Of a DNA stretch of 64,000 nt, positions 12,590 through 25,364 are shown one piece after another. The DNA is taken from NCBI GenBank assembly GCA_029204225.1, contig CM055094.1, forward strand, positions 15,130,928 through 15,194,927. Reading direction: 5' to 3'. The notes under the pieces were generated by a model. The model did not search any database and had not been told where the DNA came from. It saw nothing but the letters and a program-made list of their open reading frames with translations. Position 1 is the stretch's first letter. Every line of letters starts with the position of its first letter. The DNA is from Diphasiastrum complanatum. Taxonomy: Eukaryota > Streptophyta > Lycopodiopsida > Lycopodiales > Lycopodiaceae. The translations under genes and the position numbers were made by a program.

Positions 12590-13673
12590 TTGAATTGAAC
12601 AAAGCTTTATAGCCCTGATCTATGATCTTGTTGATAGATAGTAAATTCTTTGTCAATTTAGGTACATAATGTACATCATTAAGCAATGTTGAATTACCAT
12701 TTGGAAGATGAAGGCGTATAGATCCTTGGCCTTAAACCTAAAGTGTACTTGAGTCATCAAAGTAGATGTACTTCGAATATGCTAATATGAGCTTTTCGAA
12801 TAGGAACCTACATGGGGTCATATGTTGTGAGACACCAGAATCTAGATACCATAGCAGGACATCTCTACTTTGTTGATCTTGTATCATTAGCAGTGTTGGG
12901 TCTTCATGAGAGGTTCTGGTTGGTTCTCTTGCAATACTTGCAGAAGTGCTTGGTTTTAGGCTTTTGATGCTATCGATCCATGCTATTGTAGTTGCTGGTT
13001 TGAATCAGTCTACTCAGCTTTAGTCTTCTTGTCTTTTGAAGTTCTCTTCTTCTGGGACTATTGCGTATTTGAATAGAGGGTGGTTGTCTTCATATTCGTC
13101 GTCAATAAGCTTTTCCTTTTTGCTTCTTCTTGCAATAAACTTGTTGTCAACTTTTGTAGAGACAGTTTAGGAGTATTGCTTAATTAAGAGCAATATTAAA
13201 TTTTTTTAAGAGGGAGGAAGAAGAGACATGTTAGCATCTTCACCCGATACTGGCAAACCTACTATAGTTAGCTAGTTAAGCAACCATTTGAATTTGTTCA
13301 GATGTCAATGACTGAGGTTCCTTCACTCATCTTGAGTGACAAAAACTTCTTTCTCAAAAAGACATGAGTCGATACATCTGTCATTTCACATGAACCAATA
13401 AGAATGTCTCGTGCTTTTTGGAACTGAAACAATTTGCTACATGAGCTATTCGTGAATCTTTAAGATTCAGAGGTACTACGGCTAAAGTTATGCTATCCTT
13501 TGCTTCCCAAGCGGTCAACATGTTAGGTTTAGCTGGTCTGGCTATTGAACTGCTGATGTATCCCTAGAGTTCTTCTCAATGAGTATCATCCTCATTTTGA
13601 ATTTCCACATGTGGAAATCATCACCGCTGAACTTATTGATCATTGACCGGATCTCTGAAGATGTACCTTCCAT
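12590..13673 (-). pseudogene. Copia gag and protease remnants
   Basis: Gag begins at the ATG 13673 (MEGTSSEIRS) and shows the typical N-terminal copia gag pattern INKFSGDDFHMWKFKMRMIL before a stop at 13542. Lower down, about 12870-12590, the aspartic protease appears as WYLDSGVSQHMT followed by IRLHLPNGNSTLLNDV and VPKLTKNLLS. The catalytic DSG is kept. Frame changes and stops separate the parts, and integrase, reverse transcriptase and RNase H are missing. A primer-binding site lies just upstream of gag. Confidence 0.8.
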
Positions 13674-13730
13674 AATAAACAATTTAAGAAATGGTAATTG
13701 GTCGTGAATACTAATAATAGTTTGAATCAA

Positions 13731-13796
13731 GCTCTGATACCACTTGTTGGGGTGGTACAAGCTTTAGAGATTAATTATCAGCTTTGATACCACTCT
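13731..13796 (-). promoter_or_regulatory. Two primer-binding sites 50 bp apart (retroelement)
   Basis: Read on the minus strand, TGGTATCAGAGC occurs at 13742-13731 and TGGTATCAAAGC at about 13792-13781. Both match the 3' end of plant initiator Met tRNA, the usual copia primer, and each lies just after a sequence ending ...CAACA. Only the first is directly before gag. Confidence 0.75.
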
Positions 13797-14630
13797 TGTT
13801 GAATATAAAATCTAAACAAGAGAAACACAACGTAAATTATTACATGATCGATGAATACTGTTGATTCAGACAATTACTTAGATCGTTTTTTTCGACCACA
13901 AGAATATCTGTATAGGTGTCTAAGACAACCATGAGATAGCGATACAGTTAGGTGTCTATGAAAACCATGATTTCTTTGTGTCAAATATTTTGTATGAGTA
14001 GGAGAAAAGAATATCAGTAATAGAGAAAGAATTTATCAAAAAGCATTCATCAATGTAAACACACGTAAGTAAAATAAGAATCTGTGTATTAGCTTATTGT
14101 GATAACAATGATCAGATCACAATCATGTGCCCAAGAATGGTTCACAGGACTAATGCACTATGTGTTGTGATCCTACTATGTTGGTTACAGATTGAATAAT
14201 ATCTCTGCTTCTTGAATTGCTTTCACTCCCTCTAATGATCTTTGATTTTATGGAGTCATATAGTCTAATACAATGGAGCTCATGGAAGAGCTCTGATTCA
14301 CACTTCTGCTGATCTCTGATGAGTGATCTTCGACTCTTTCCTCTCTTTTCTTTTCTTTTTCTTTTTTATTTTCTACATTAATGACTGATTTATTGTGTTT
14401 ATATGTACATACATTAGTTGAGGTGATTGTAAAAATTACAACTGTAACATATAGTCTGAATTGTGTAGGTAACAATTGTGAAGTAGTGCAGAACCCCAAG
14501 CCACGGTGACTGAATGCACGAGAAGAGAGAATCTTGGCAACTAGAATTGGAAAACTGGATGTGGAGGTGGGCGAGTTCCTACTAGATATATAGTGCAAAA
14601 GCCATGGAATATTTCCTATAGGATCCCCAA
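13797..14630 (-). mobile_element. Probable 5' LTR of the minus-strand copia element
   Basis: The minus-strand LTR ends ...TTCAACA at 13797, next to a primer-binding site. The other boundary is not clear: tgt or ca ends could not be paired with a second copy. The open frame at 14598-14248 is not supported as a gene. Confidence 0.45.
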
Positions 14631-14879
14631 TTCCAACCCAATTGCTTTTGATCTCTTATTCATGCATTAAAAGCAGTCAATCACCATTCACTAGCTCCAT
14701 AAGTCCTAATTGTGCAAAATGTACAAAAAGGACCAAGACTGGATCCTAATTTGATCCTCAAGAAGGATTGGATGTTAGATTTACTTGATCTATCAATCTA
14801 CATAAGATTAGATCAATCTAGATCAATTCTAGACATAAAATCCAAACAAGAACAATCATTTATTGAAGGTAAATGTACT

Positions 14880-15560
14880 TGTTGGTTTCACACGTGTGAA
14901 ACCCTCTCAGGGTACGGACTCCAACCTGAAAATCAAGTACACATTGATAGAACCTCAAAACAATCAAAACAAATGTAGACAAATGGAGAGAATCACTCAA
15001 AATTGCTTCCAAAACCAAGATTGGTGTCTCACATTGATTATGGCCAAATGTGGCTCTATATATACAATAAGTGGGAGCTCGTGGTACTGATCATCCCTAT
15101 GATCCCACATGTGTGAAGGTGCTTTGTCATATGATGATTCATCATGCAAAACTGACACTTGGGACAAAACCTTCTATTTTGAGCACTTTTGGTCCATTTT
15201 CCTTCTATATGGAGATCTACTTGGAAATCTTCTAGAAGTCAAAATTCGCCTACTTCAGCTTATTCCACACATGTGAGCTGTCCTCTACACGTGATATGAC
15301 ACCTAACCAAAGGATGTGGCTCATGCAATCAATAGATTAATGCCATGTGTCATATGTTTAGAAAACTAGTTTTTGGCCTTTTTAGCCACTAGAATTTGAA
15401 TTAAATCAGATGTACAACCTATATGATATGGTACATGACAAGTACATTATTTTCACACGTGGGAACAGGCTTCACACATGTGTAATCATCTATATACAAG
15501 ATTTTTGGCCTCTACCAAGCTTATTTTTGCATCACACTAATTAGAGCATCTAGGCCGTCA
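14880..15560 (-). repeat. LTR-like sequence related to the one at 22649
   Basis: Several motifs (cacatgtgtgaaggtgc, tctagacataaaa, gatcccacatg) recur in reverse orientation in the region 22690-22980 that follows the copia element on the plus strand. The two blocks are probably LTRs of one copia family inserted in opposite directions. Boundaries are approximate. Confidence 0.4.
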
Positions 15561-15724
15561 CGAGGTTATTAAATTACATTTTTGGCCTAGTCTAGAATGG
15601 TGAGGCATAACTAATAACCTCTTACACTAGAGTAACTAATATCCACATCAAGGACTATTCCAAATCCCTTATATTGGACATGGACGTAACACGATCCCTC
15701 AAGGATTGCATCTATCAATTGGAG

Positions 15725-18700
15725 TGGGAAGCTGCTCAAGCCAAAGTCATTGACTATTATAGAGTTCTACTGCTCTAGACAGTAATTTGGCCCTTATTTT
15801 TCATTATCTTATCAGGCTAGCTTTTTATAGATTTTCTTTACCATTGCTAGCTTTTTCCCTCTCACATTCAAATATTTTGCACATTTATCAAATCATATCA
15901 AAAGAAAATAAAATATATAATTTTTGCCATTATTACTGATTATGTACAAGTTAAGGACATTGGCCACTTTTTTAATATTTTTGCTAATTCTCTTCTTCGC
16001 TTTATTGTCGGCTTTTGTTATATCAATTGTCCACATGACACAAAATTCACATTATATGCAAAATTTCTTTCTCTTTGTTTCACCCCCATTCATTCCTTCA
16101 CCTTCACAATCAACACAAATATGCTTTGTTGCAGAATACCACCAACCAAACACACTAGAGAAAGCATTGTATGCATTGGTTGAACATTTCAAACATTGAT
16201 GTGAACATTGATGCGCCACCCTCACCACTCTTCCAACCAACCTCCATCAAGCATAAACATGTCTCCAAGACCTCTATACAAACAATCACCAATACCCACT
16301 CACTACCATCATCCAGTGCTACAATGTTGTGATGAATCATTATAATGATGTCATCAATGATCTCTCCATTTTCCCATCTTGTACCATATCCAGCTTCCCC
16401 TTATTGAATCCACCACTATTATTGAATACCAACAACTCCAACTCACCTCCTCCCTGCTCAATCTTCAAACTAGCAATGATCGGACCATCTATCAGGATGC
16501 TCAATATGCATCATAGGTCGATGATTTCTTTGATATCCTCCAACAATCCCCTTTCATGCCCTCTCTCAAGCATCATTCTCCACCTCCACTCCCCATAGTG
16601 CTTGACAAAATTTCCACCACCTACATTGTTCCATCATGCAAAGATGACTCCTCATGAAAACCCCGTAGATGTACATCAACATTGGTATCATTGCATTGTG
16701 TCTATGTCATCTTTTGAATAGCCAACATTAGTCAATGCACAATATCCTGACATGAAGGATCGAGGTGTCTATCATCCACCAAGAAAGTTCAAGGACCTAG
16801 TAAAGATGGAACTAGCCAACCTCATTGCCCTCTTGCATCTTCAGCCAGATTGGAAAAAAGGCAGTATTCACCAGACAGCTAGAGCTCCTAAATGAATATT
16901 CACATACTCCAACTACTATATGAGCAGATTAGCATACCACCCATTGCCATGAAGATGATTTTGGCAAGCCTTGAGAACCCCAAGTGTCGGGTGTTACAAC
17001 TAGCCCAGGATCAACTCACAAAATGGTTGGACTACTTTCGTCAATTTCAAGGAAGCCTTTAACCGATTTATGGATGCATGGCTAACTCTCTAGATCCCAT
17101 CATTCTAGAAGCCTACTACAATGAGGAGACTATTCTACCACAAAAAAGATATAAATGCACTAGAACTTATGCTTTTGGGATTATCGTTTCAATCTTAACG
17201 AACCCTTCAAATCAACAATGATCGAAGATCATATCCCTCTATATTGAACTTACAATCACCTATCGACTATCTCATTTGTCAATATCGTGAGGTTGGAATA
17301 TGTTCTTGTGTTTGCCTACTTAGTCACCAGTAGTGCACGCACCGAGAGAATTGAAGGGGATTGATCTATCCTTTCCCTTCTCACTTCTCCGACAATTTTA
17401 AATAGTCAGACACTGAAAATGGTGCACTGAACTTGCATGCCAAAGGCACGAGAATGGGTAGTAGCCTTGGCTCTCAATGGGCCCAACTGTTTAAATACAA
17501 CCCAAAGTATTTAAAAGCAAATTTTAGCTAAACATTTGGTGTAGCTTAAGCTAACCAAACCTAGATCCCTCCTGGATCTAGCCCCCAAGCTATGCCAATG
17601 TGATAGCAAGAGGAGAAGAGCTCATCAGGTAACCTAGACTAAGTCGTCGACCGAATAAACTACCTCAATATATAGAGAGTAGGATCCTATGCATTAGCAC
17701 ATGCAATCCCCATGCAGGTCAACTATAAATAGGTTACAGCTCTACATGCATACCTCCTACCTATATCAGTCACATGTACATGCACTATTCCATATGTCTC
17801 AATAGAGTGTCTGGGTCCTCTCAAGGTCATTACTCACCAACAGGCCTCGATGTGGAATAAAATCTAGGCGTGACCAATAATCTTGAATACTGGAGGGCCG
17901 GTCTACCATATTAGGACTATTCCATGTCCTTAGATGAATATGGCCATAACAGTGTTTCATTGATTAATATTCTCGTCCACTTAAAGAAGTGACCTCTTTG
18001 GTGTCTAGTTTGTGTTGAGGTGATTTTTCTTCTTCTTCTAGTAATCGAGTTCTCAATTACGAGCCCATTTCCAACTGTATCCCACCAATGTGTCTCTAGT
18101 TGTTGAGGTCACATGTTCACTTCCAATGTGGATCAAGCTTGGTTGTGGAGCACTTCACTTTCAATCGATCCCAACAAATGAGGTGGCCTCATTTAAGGAG
18201 GGCTAGTCCATTTTTGATTTGGGAGTAAAAGTAAAAAACTTTCTTCAGACCATCTTAGAGTCTTGAATATAGATATCCTTGCCATGCAAACATCAACAAG
18301 GCCCAATGACACCAATGAAACTTTCCATTCTCCAAAGCATTGCATCTTGGGTCCATCAAAAATTACAACATCATTTTGATGAAAAATTCTCTCCAGATCC
18401 ATGCACTTTGGCTACCAAAGACCATTAGTTCTTGCGAGATACATGTACATGAGTGTATTCAAATAGAAAATCATACATTATCATCATCTTATCAAAACAA
18501 AATATAGAGCGACGACAAGTGTTACATGTAAATCCATATGGGTTACAAGGACAATACATGAGCTTGCCAATGGTGAAAGTATGATGGAACCTATGCCATT
18601 GTTTTGGGTGATAATCACCTACGAATCCAATTAATAGAGAGTCTACCTTCCATGCTCACATAAAATGCATAGAGATTCATCATCATTTTATAAGAGAAAA

Positions 18701-21660
18701 TTTTTAAAGTGGAGAAGTTTGTCTCATTTTTTCAAACACACATGATCTAGTTGTTTGCTCAAGAAAAAATCCAAAAAACTTCAATATTTTTTGGAGGTGT
18801 GGACCAACCTATCTTGAATGCAATTAAGGCATTTTGTTTAGTTTTCAATCAAACAATGCATTAAGGGCAATTTATCTAGAGTAGTGTGTTGATACCATTC
18901 TATTTTCTTTGCTTGCAATGCATTTTTTACCTACCACTAGTGTCTTGTCACTTAAACATTTGACTTACAATCTACCATTAGTTTCAAAACAACTTTGTTT
19001 TTTTAGTCTATTCAATTTTGGCTTTAAATGGAATAGAATGGTAAAGTAGCTTTGAAAAGACTACAAGATAAAAAAAGATAACCAGATAAAGTAAATTCAT
19101 GAATAAACTACATGAAATTAAATATTTAGTATTGTATACAAAGAAATAATCATATGTTTTCTCTAAAACCAAGATTCTTTGGGTTGTGCGCTATTGAATC
19201 TAGTTTCTAAGAAAAATAATTTATGGCTAGGAATTTGTACAAAGTACCATAACACTCAAGGAGTCATTATTTTCCCTTCATGTTGTTTAACTTAATATGT
19301 TAATTTTTCAAGTTTTCAAAAGAGCATATTCATAACAAGCATTTTATTGATGCCCATGTTGGAAATGCTAGTTCAAATTTAGAGCATATAGAAATTTGGG
19401 AAGGATTCCAAAAGTTTCTTAAAATTCTCAACAAGTACTATCTTGAAATGACTAAATACTATACAACTTTGGTCCATATAAGTCTAGAATTTTATTGAAT
19501 GTGTACCCATTCAAAGGCATTCAAAATTATCAAACAACAAGTCAAATCAACGACAAATATTTGCAATCATGAAATCTCATACAAAAACATGGGAGCTTGT
19601 CTCTCTCGAGAAGTTTGTACTTCTAACAATTTTATGTCAGACATATGGAACATAGCATCATACCTTGTGTGTGTGTCTTAAAATAAGAGTAATAAAGTAA
19701 GCTCTATAGAAGCGTCATCTAGAGATAAATGATTGAATAGGTTTTACAAATCATTAGTTTCATGTGCAAATTTAGTTGGTGCCATTCACATTCTATCAAA
19801 TAAAATATTCTCACTGTAGAGCTCTCATATATTTCTAAAAAAAGCATGAAAGTACATAAGTGCTAAGGCTATCTTGAAAAAAACGTATATTACAATAGAG
19901 CTCCCATATTTCTAGAAAAACATGAAGTACATAAGTGCTAAGTGCTAAAGCTATCTTGAAAAAACATATCCCAATATCTCACAAATGATGAGTTTTTGAG
20001 CTTTTACTTGCTCAATGTCCAAGATCAATTTCATGCATATCTAAGAAAACTTTGAGCACAATAGAATGTAAAATTTCTCGCATGAAAATTATTGATCTCT
20101 TGCTTGTGAACTAGACTATGTTAATCTTGTAGTTTAATCAAAAGAAATAGGTAATTTTTTTTTCAAGATACAACATTGTTCATATCCATGTCCACACAAT
20201 TGAAAAAGTCATTTGCATCGACATATTGTAGATATGAAGTTAGTTATCATGGATACACATTGAAATACAACCATACATAGCAATTATGTATGAAGGTCCA
20301 ATTTAATTGCTTTCTTATTGGTAATATCCTCCCAACTCTTTGTACAAATAGTCCTCCAATAAGCAATGAGTAGGTTTGGACTTCCTTTCTCTTCCATGAT
20401 GTGAGGGCACAACTCCAATCCACAACACAAATGAGGACATACAAGATAGAAAAGGAAAACCTTTCCATATATATAGGTCAACTTCAATTCAAGGCATCAT
20501 AATTCCCTTATTCAGATATAATTTGGTACACAATTTTATCAAGCTTAACAGACTTATGTAGTATCAAAGTAGATCTTCACAACACAGGCTTTTTGGTTGC
20601 AAACTTCGGATCCAAAAAGAGAAGCGATTGTTCCATATGTCAAAGTAATCCGAAGTATAAGAAGAATTGAAAATTAACCTTCAAATTGTGTGTAATGATA
20701 GCTTTTCATGACTCTAGTTAAATCCACTTCTCTATATAATACTCACAAAACTAGATGATACATATTCACTCGCATTTTTGCACAGTTTGTAGAAATAAAC
20801 GAGAATCAAAGACATGTATCTATGCGATAGTCAAACTATCAAGGAAGCCTGAACTATTAAAGGAGTTTTGAGTGTCAACTACCGACAGGTGCTCGAATGT
20901 TCAATTTGAACAACTATCGAAATCAAACATTCAAACCCTCGTCACTCAACTCTAGCCTATGCGACTTTGACTTGAATCGACAATCTTGATCATGTGGTAC
21001 CACTGTCAAAAAAACTAGTCATCTATACTAGCAACTTTTCTGCATTGTGCAAGTATTTTGACAATGACAACAGCCATGATCTCCACTTGTCCAAATAGCG
21101 ACAGCCACGACTGTCATTCACCTGAAATAGTGACAACCATGGCCGTCACCAAGATCCACCTCCAATGGCATAGCTCAACGTCTTTATACATTTGTATATA
21201 TATCTATATAGATCCATATATCAAGCATAGATGAAGCATCCGATTAATCAAACAGATTAGGAATTCAAAACTGATGATCGTTGTAATTAATTAGTAGACA
21301 TAGTATATGTTAATACATCGATTAGATTCAAATAGAGACTCTGAATAAACTATCAAATGATCTTTGGATAATCAAAATTGTTATAGAGCCAGAGGTAGAT
21401 TCGAGTACACGGTTATTACTGCAATTGTGTTGTGCTCACCATTTCACCTTAGTTGTATTCTTTACTTTTAGAATCAATTCATTGACTTATTGCATTCATA
21501 ATTATGCTAGCATGAATGTATGCTACTTTGAGTTGTTCTTCTTATCTGTCCTTTGCTTTTGTAACTAAGAGTCTTTAGAGTTCGTGTTTGCTATGTAATC
21601 GATAGCGATTCTGACAACTTCGAAGTCAGAATAAAGTAAAATCAGTCGAGTCACTCGACT
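15725..21660. other. Long anonymous AT-rich stretch
   Basis: No gene, RNA gene or complete mobile element was recognised in about 6 kb. Open frames are at most 91 codons and have no recognisable domains. Parts such as 16730-17330 contain short coding-like runs with stops (for example RKFKDLVKMELANLIALLHL) that may be remnants of retroelement gag. Ta/tg-rich tracts near 21190 are simple sequence. Confidence 0.5.
19816..19969 (+). repeat. About 78-bp tandem duplication
   Basis: Two imperfect copies of a unit containing gagctc, catatttct, acataagtgctaag and gctatcttgaaaaaa lie head to tail. Confidence 0.85.
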
Positions 21661-21682
21661 CACCACCCTGATTCGATTTGAT

Positions 21683-22640
21683 ATGCATAGCACATGCACT
21701 GAGGGATTTCAAAGAATTCCCCAACACATTCTAGTTTTTTATGTAGATGATATCATCTTGAGTGGCAATGATATAGAAGGAATCAAAGATGTCAAAATTG
21801 ACTTGTCTAGAGAGTTTAGAATGGTAGATCTAGGATTCTACATTTATTTCTTTGCATTGAGGTCATTGAAGGAATAGATTATAGCTTCATTTGTCAATCA
21901 AAATATGCATCTAATGTCCTTGAAAGATTTGGAATGATAGGAGAAAAATGTAAAGTCTTCTAAGAGTGATGATAAGAGATCCCTCGAGACAACACTCTAT
22001 AGAAGGTAATATGCTCTTTGATCTACCTTACTATATTTGTATGTGATCTTAGCTATAACATAGGTAGATTGAGTCAATTTATAAAAAGTCCTCTTGAATT
22101 TCATTGTCAAAAAGTGCCAAAAGTGTGCTTAGACTTTCATGTACCATAAACTTTGGTATCTCATATGGAGGATCTGACATTTGAATGCATTCTCAAATTC
22201 TCATTTTTCAAGTGACAAAGTGAATCAAAAGTTCATAAGTGCCTTTGCTACATTCATTTTTGTGATGGGGCTTTCCAAAAGTAAAATATGAGTACAAGGC
22301 ACTTACTTCCACTACCAAGAAAGTTCTTTGGCTAAAGAGGTTGCTGATAGAGCTTCGTGTGTTGCAGACCAAGTAGGTCCCTACCATCTATTGTGACAAC
22401 CAAGTAGCCCAACAACTTGCCACCAGTCCAATTTTTCATGCAGTAGTAAGCATAGTAAAATTGCTCATCATTTTATGAGGGAGAAGGTGCAAGAAAAAGA
22501 GATCCAACTCCAACAAGTTTCTTCTTCAGAATGTTTTGACGATATTCTCACTAAATCCTTGTCAAAGGATCTATTTATCAACTTAAGATCATCCCTTGGA
22601 ATTATGCATAGATCTAGCATACTTTAGTCAAGCTAATTTG
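21683..22640 (+). pseudogene. Copia reverse transcriptase C-terminus and RNase H remnant
   Basis: The 5' part reads ILVFYVDDIILSGND, the catalytic Y-V-D-D box of copia reverse transcriptase, followed by LSREFRMVDLG. After several stops the RNase H region can be followed, ending with HHFMREKVQEKEIQLQQV, DDIFTKSLSKDLFINLRSSL and GIMHRSS, the normal copia Pol C-terminus. Everything upstream of the YVDD box is missing and the junction near 21680 is abrupt. Stop codons and frame changes make it non-functional. Confidence 0.87.
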
Positions 22641-22648
22641 AGGATGAG

Positions 22649-23340
22649 TGTGAAAAATTCAAATAATAGCTTGATTAAACCATATGTTTTTTATAGGATG
22701 ATTCCACATGCCAGTGTGGACCCTATTCCCATGTGTGAAGGATAGGCCAATGTAGTCTAGTACCAAATCTGAAGGGTAGATAATCTCATTTGTCAAGTTT
22801 CTATAAGTTACGATCTACCTACTTGAATTGGATGCTTTTATTAATGACTTTAGGAGTAGGTCAAGGACTCATCACATGGCACCTTCACACTTGTGAGATC
22901 AGCTAAGACCAACATGGGATTCATGCCTTTTTCTACATGCACTTTCTTGGAGCTCATTCTAGACATTAAAAATTGAGTTCAAGATTTTTTGGATTTTTTT
23001 TCATAGTACAAGCCTGTGTAGATCTTTTACACTTGTTACATGTAATTCTTTGTGTCCAAAGAATTATTTATCATTCATGCTTTGCTCTCAGGTCTTTGTC
23101 CATACAACAACCTGATGTTCACATGTGTGAAGCTATTTCATCATTTACACTTAGTTTTGTATTGTTCTTGCTTGCTTATCAACATTGTGTCATTACTAGC
23201 TTTATGGAGATGAAAGTAGCAATGCATCCAATCCCTCTTGTGGATTGAATATATCCATTTAAGGTCCATACAGTCCAAATTTCCACATGTATCACAAACA
23301 AAGTAAAATCATAGATTTAGAGTATCAGTTTGTTGTTAGG
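22649..23340 (+). mobile_element. Probable 3' LTR after the copia Pol end
   Basis: A purine-rich stretch (gaggatgagtg) just after the Pol stop is followed by TGAAAAATTC, a likely LTR start. Internal motifs match, in reverse, those at 14880-15560. The 3' end was not located, so the right boundary is a guess. Frame 22973-23248 inside it is not supported as a gene. Confidence 0.42.
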
Positions 23341-24380
23341 GATGATTCATAGTGGAATTGCGAATTTGCATTATTGTGCTACCAGGGAGATGATCCCAAG
23401 CCTCTTAGCTAACGCCTAGGCTCATTAGAGACATATTTGTGTCACTCAACAATTTGATCGGTTTTGAGCCTGTTCATGTTGCCCACATTCTGAATTGAGA
23501 AAGGGATTGCAACTTTTTGTTGCCTTTCAAATTACTTTGTTAAGATGTGAAACGTTTCAAGCCTATGAAATGTCAACTGAACGGTTGGTCAATCAACCAA
23601 TAACACCCTAATCCATCGACATAGAGGTCATATGACCTTTTATGTATCTTCATGCCTTGTACTTGAGATTATGCATATATGAATGCTAACAAATATGCAC
23701 AAGTTCTATTGTCCTCCATGTGATCGAATGCCTTTTATTGATTAAATTTGAAGAGGGTAGCTTGCTTTTGGATTCTTAGACCATACACTCCCATCTCCAT
23801 CTCCTTCATTCTCCTCCACCTTCATCTACTTCAGTCCCCTCCACCTTAGTATACTTGACTCGGATCCCCGCCGCCTTAGTATACTTCATTGTCCTCATGT
23901 TGCAAAGTACTTTTACCTCTACAATACTTCCAAAACTAAAAATATAGAGTATAGAAACCAAGGCTCACAAATAATCTGCAAAGTCCATTAACCTTGTTAA
24001 TTTTACAGTTGACCAGCCCATTTAGCTAGGATTTTGCTTTTCAGAGCTAATTCTACTAAACAATTAATATAGTTGAAGGTGGGAGAGGGAAGACACCGGC
24101 TGGGTCTAAAAACTACAGGAAAACAACCGGCTCTAAAGAAAAGAGCACCAGCAATGAAAGAAACAGTTGGGTCTAATCATTGAATCTATTTTCTGTCTTC
24201 CTGAGTACTGTGTACAATAATAAGTGATACAATTTTGCAGATCTCCCGATACGTGCTATTGTTTGATCAGTGGGAAACCTCAGACTTCAAAGTTCAAAGT
24301 ACAGGTCACCCTTCATGTACTAAGAACAGGTTGAAGTCATACAAACACAAAATGATCTCTCTCTCAGTCTCTCTCCCTCT
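23341..24380. other. Intergenic DNA upstream of the extensin-like gene
   Basis: No gene recognised. A short direct repeat (ccttagtatacttg) occurs near 23843 and 23873. The part from about 24240 on is presumably promoter. Confidence 0.5.
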
Positions 24381-24387
24381 ATCTACC

Positions 24388-24394
24388 TATAAAG
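24388..24394 (+). promoter_or_regulatory. Candidate TATA box of the extensin-like gene
   Basis: tataaag follows a CT-rich stretch and lies about 130 bases before the chosen start codon. Transcription would begin near 24420. An ATG at 24424 opens a 69-codon frame overlapping the main frame, so it would act as an upstream ORF if transcribed. Confidence 0.5.
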
Positions 24395-24521
24395 ACAGGA
24401 CCTAGACCAATATATCAGTTCAAGTGCTGGTAGTTCTCACTTCTCAAGTTCTCAGGCTGATCCTAACAAATTTGTTCGTTCTAAGAGTGAATGTTAATAC
24501 AGGTCTACGACGTTATATCCT

Positions 24522-25364
24522 ATGGCTGAACTGTTCGAATCTTGGCAGAAAAAATACTTGCATGGAAGCAGGTTTTTCTGTCACCAAACTATGCTGTCTG
24601 TTGTGTTTGCGTTGCTTAGCTTCGAGAGCTTGACAGCATCAGCAGCACTGCAGGAAATAGGTACCTCTGGTTCTAGTACTCCTGCTCCTGTTCTGATGTC
24701 TGAGCATGAACTTGCTTCTCCTCCACTTCTTCACCCTGATGATCATCACAAGGCTCCCTATTCACATTCCTTTCCAAGCTACAGTCCTATCCCCCCTCAA
24801 CCACCTTCACACCACCCAAAGTCGAAGAAGTACAGCCCTCCAAGTCCCCCACCAGCTCAGTTTCCTCCTCCACCTCTACATTTCTTCAAGTCTCCTCCTG
24901 TCTACCGACATAACGGTCCACCTCCATCGTTATCTGATTACCATAAGAAGCCAGCACCTCCACCTTCATCTGTGAGCAAGTGCAAGTATCCCCCTCCACC
25001 AGCACGTCCGCCTTACTATCACAGGTACCGCCCATCTCCTCCGTACAGGCATGCTCCACCTCCTCCAACTTCTCCATACTCGTACAGAAAATCTCCTCCA
25101 TTTCCACCAGTCTCTCCTCCCCACAATCACGAGGTGCCTCCATCTCCAGTTGCTAAACCTCCTCCGGCTGCTTCTCATATCATTCCGCCACTATCCCCAC
25201 TCTATACAAACAAACCTTCCCTTCATCATTCAAACAAACATTCCCAGCTGCCTTCTCCATCAACATATGGAACCGAAGCTCCTCCCGTTTCACATCACCG
25301 CAATAGTTACCCGACATCATCGAGACGGGCAGGGAGCGCCTCCACCGTCAAATCAATTTCATGA
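24522..25364 (+). CDS. Proline-rich extensin-like cell wall protein
   Basis: The 280-residue product has a hydrophobic N-terminal segment (MLSVVFALLSFESLTASA, residues 24-41) suitable as a signal peptide. The mature protein begins about residue 42 and would be secreted to the cell wall. From about residue 75 it is rich in Pro, Ser, His, Tyr and Lys, with repeated SPPPP-like and PPPxP blocks (YSPPSPPPAQFPPPPL, YRHAPPPPTSPYSYRKSPP). Tyr-Lys-rich spacers between them resemble extensins and proline-rich proteins that are hydroxylated and crosslinked. The start could also be the Met at residue 24 (24591), which would give a cleaner signal peptide. The last residues (SASTVKSIS) lose the pattern, while the next frame reads APPPSNQFHEPIGRQC. 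So a late frameshift, or an end at the intron donor near 25407, is possible. Confidence 0.75.
   Translation: MAELFESWQKKYLHGSRFFCHQTMLSVVFALLSFESLTASAALQEIGTSGSSTPAPVLMSEHELASPPLLHPDDHHKAPYSHSFPSYSPIPPQPPSHHPKSKKYSPPSPPPAQFPPPPLHFFKSPPVYRHNGPPPSLSDYHKKPAPPPSSVSKCKYPPPPARPPYYHRYRPSPPYRHAPPPPTSPYSYRKSPPFPPVSPPHNHEVPPSPVAKPPPAASHIIPPLSPLYTNKPSLHHSNKHSQLPSPSTYGTEAPPVSHHRNSYPTSSRRAGSASTVKSIS

Noticed and set aside
15924-16598. Cluster of 60-91 codon frames
   Set aside because: Both strands are open by low GC content, with no domains, no splice signals that link them and no codon pattern.
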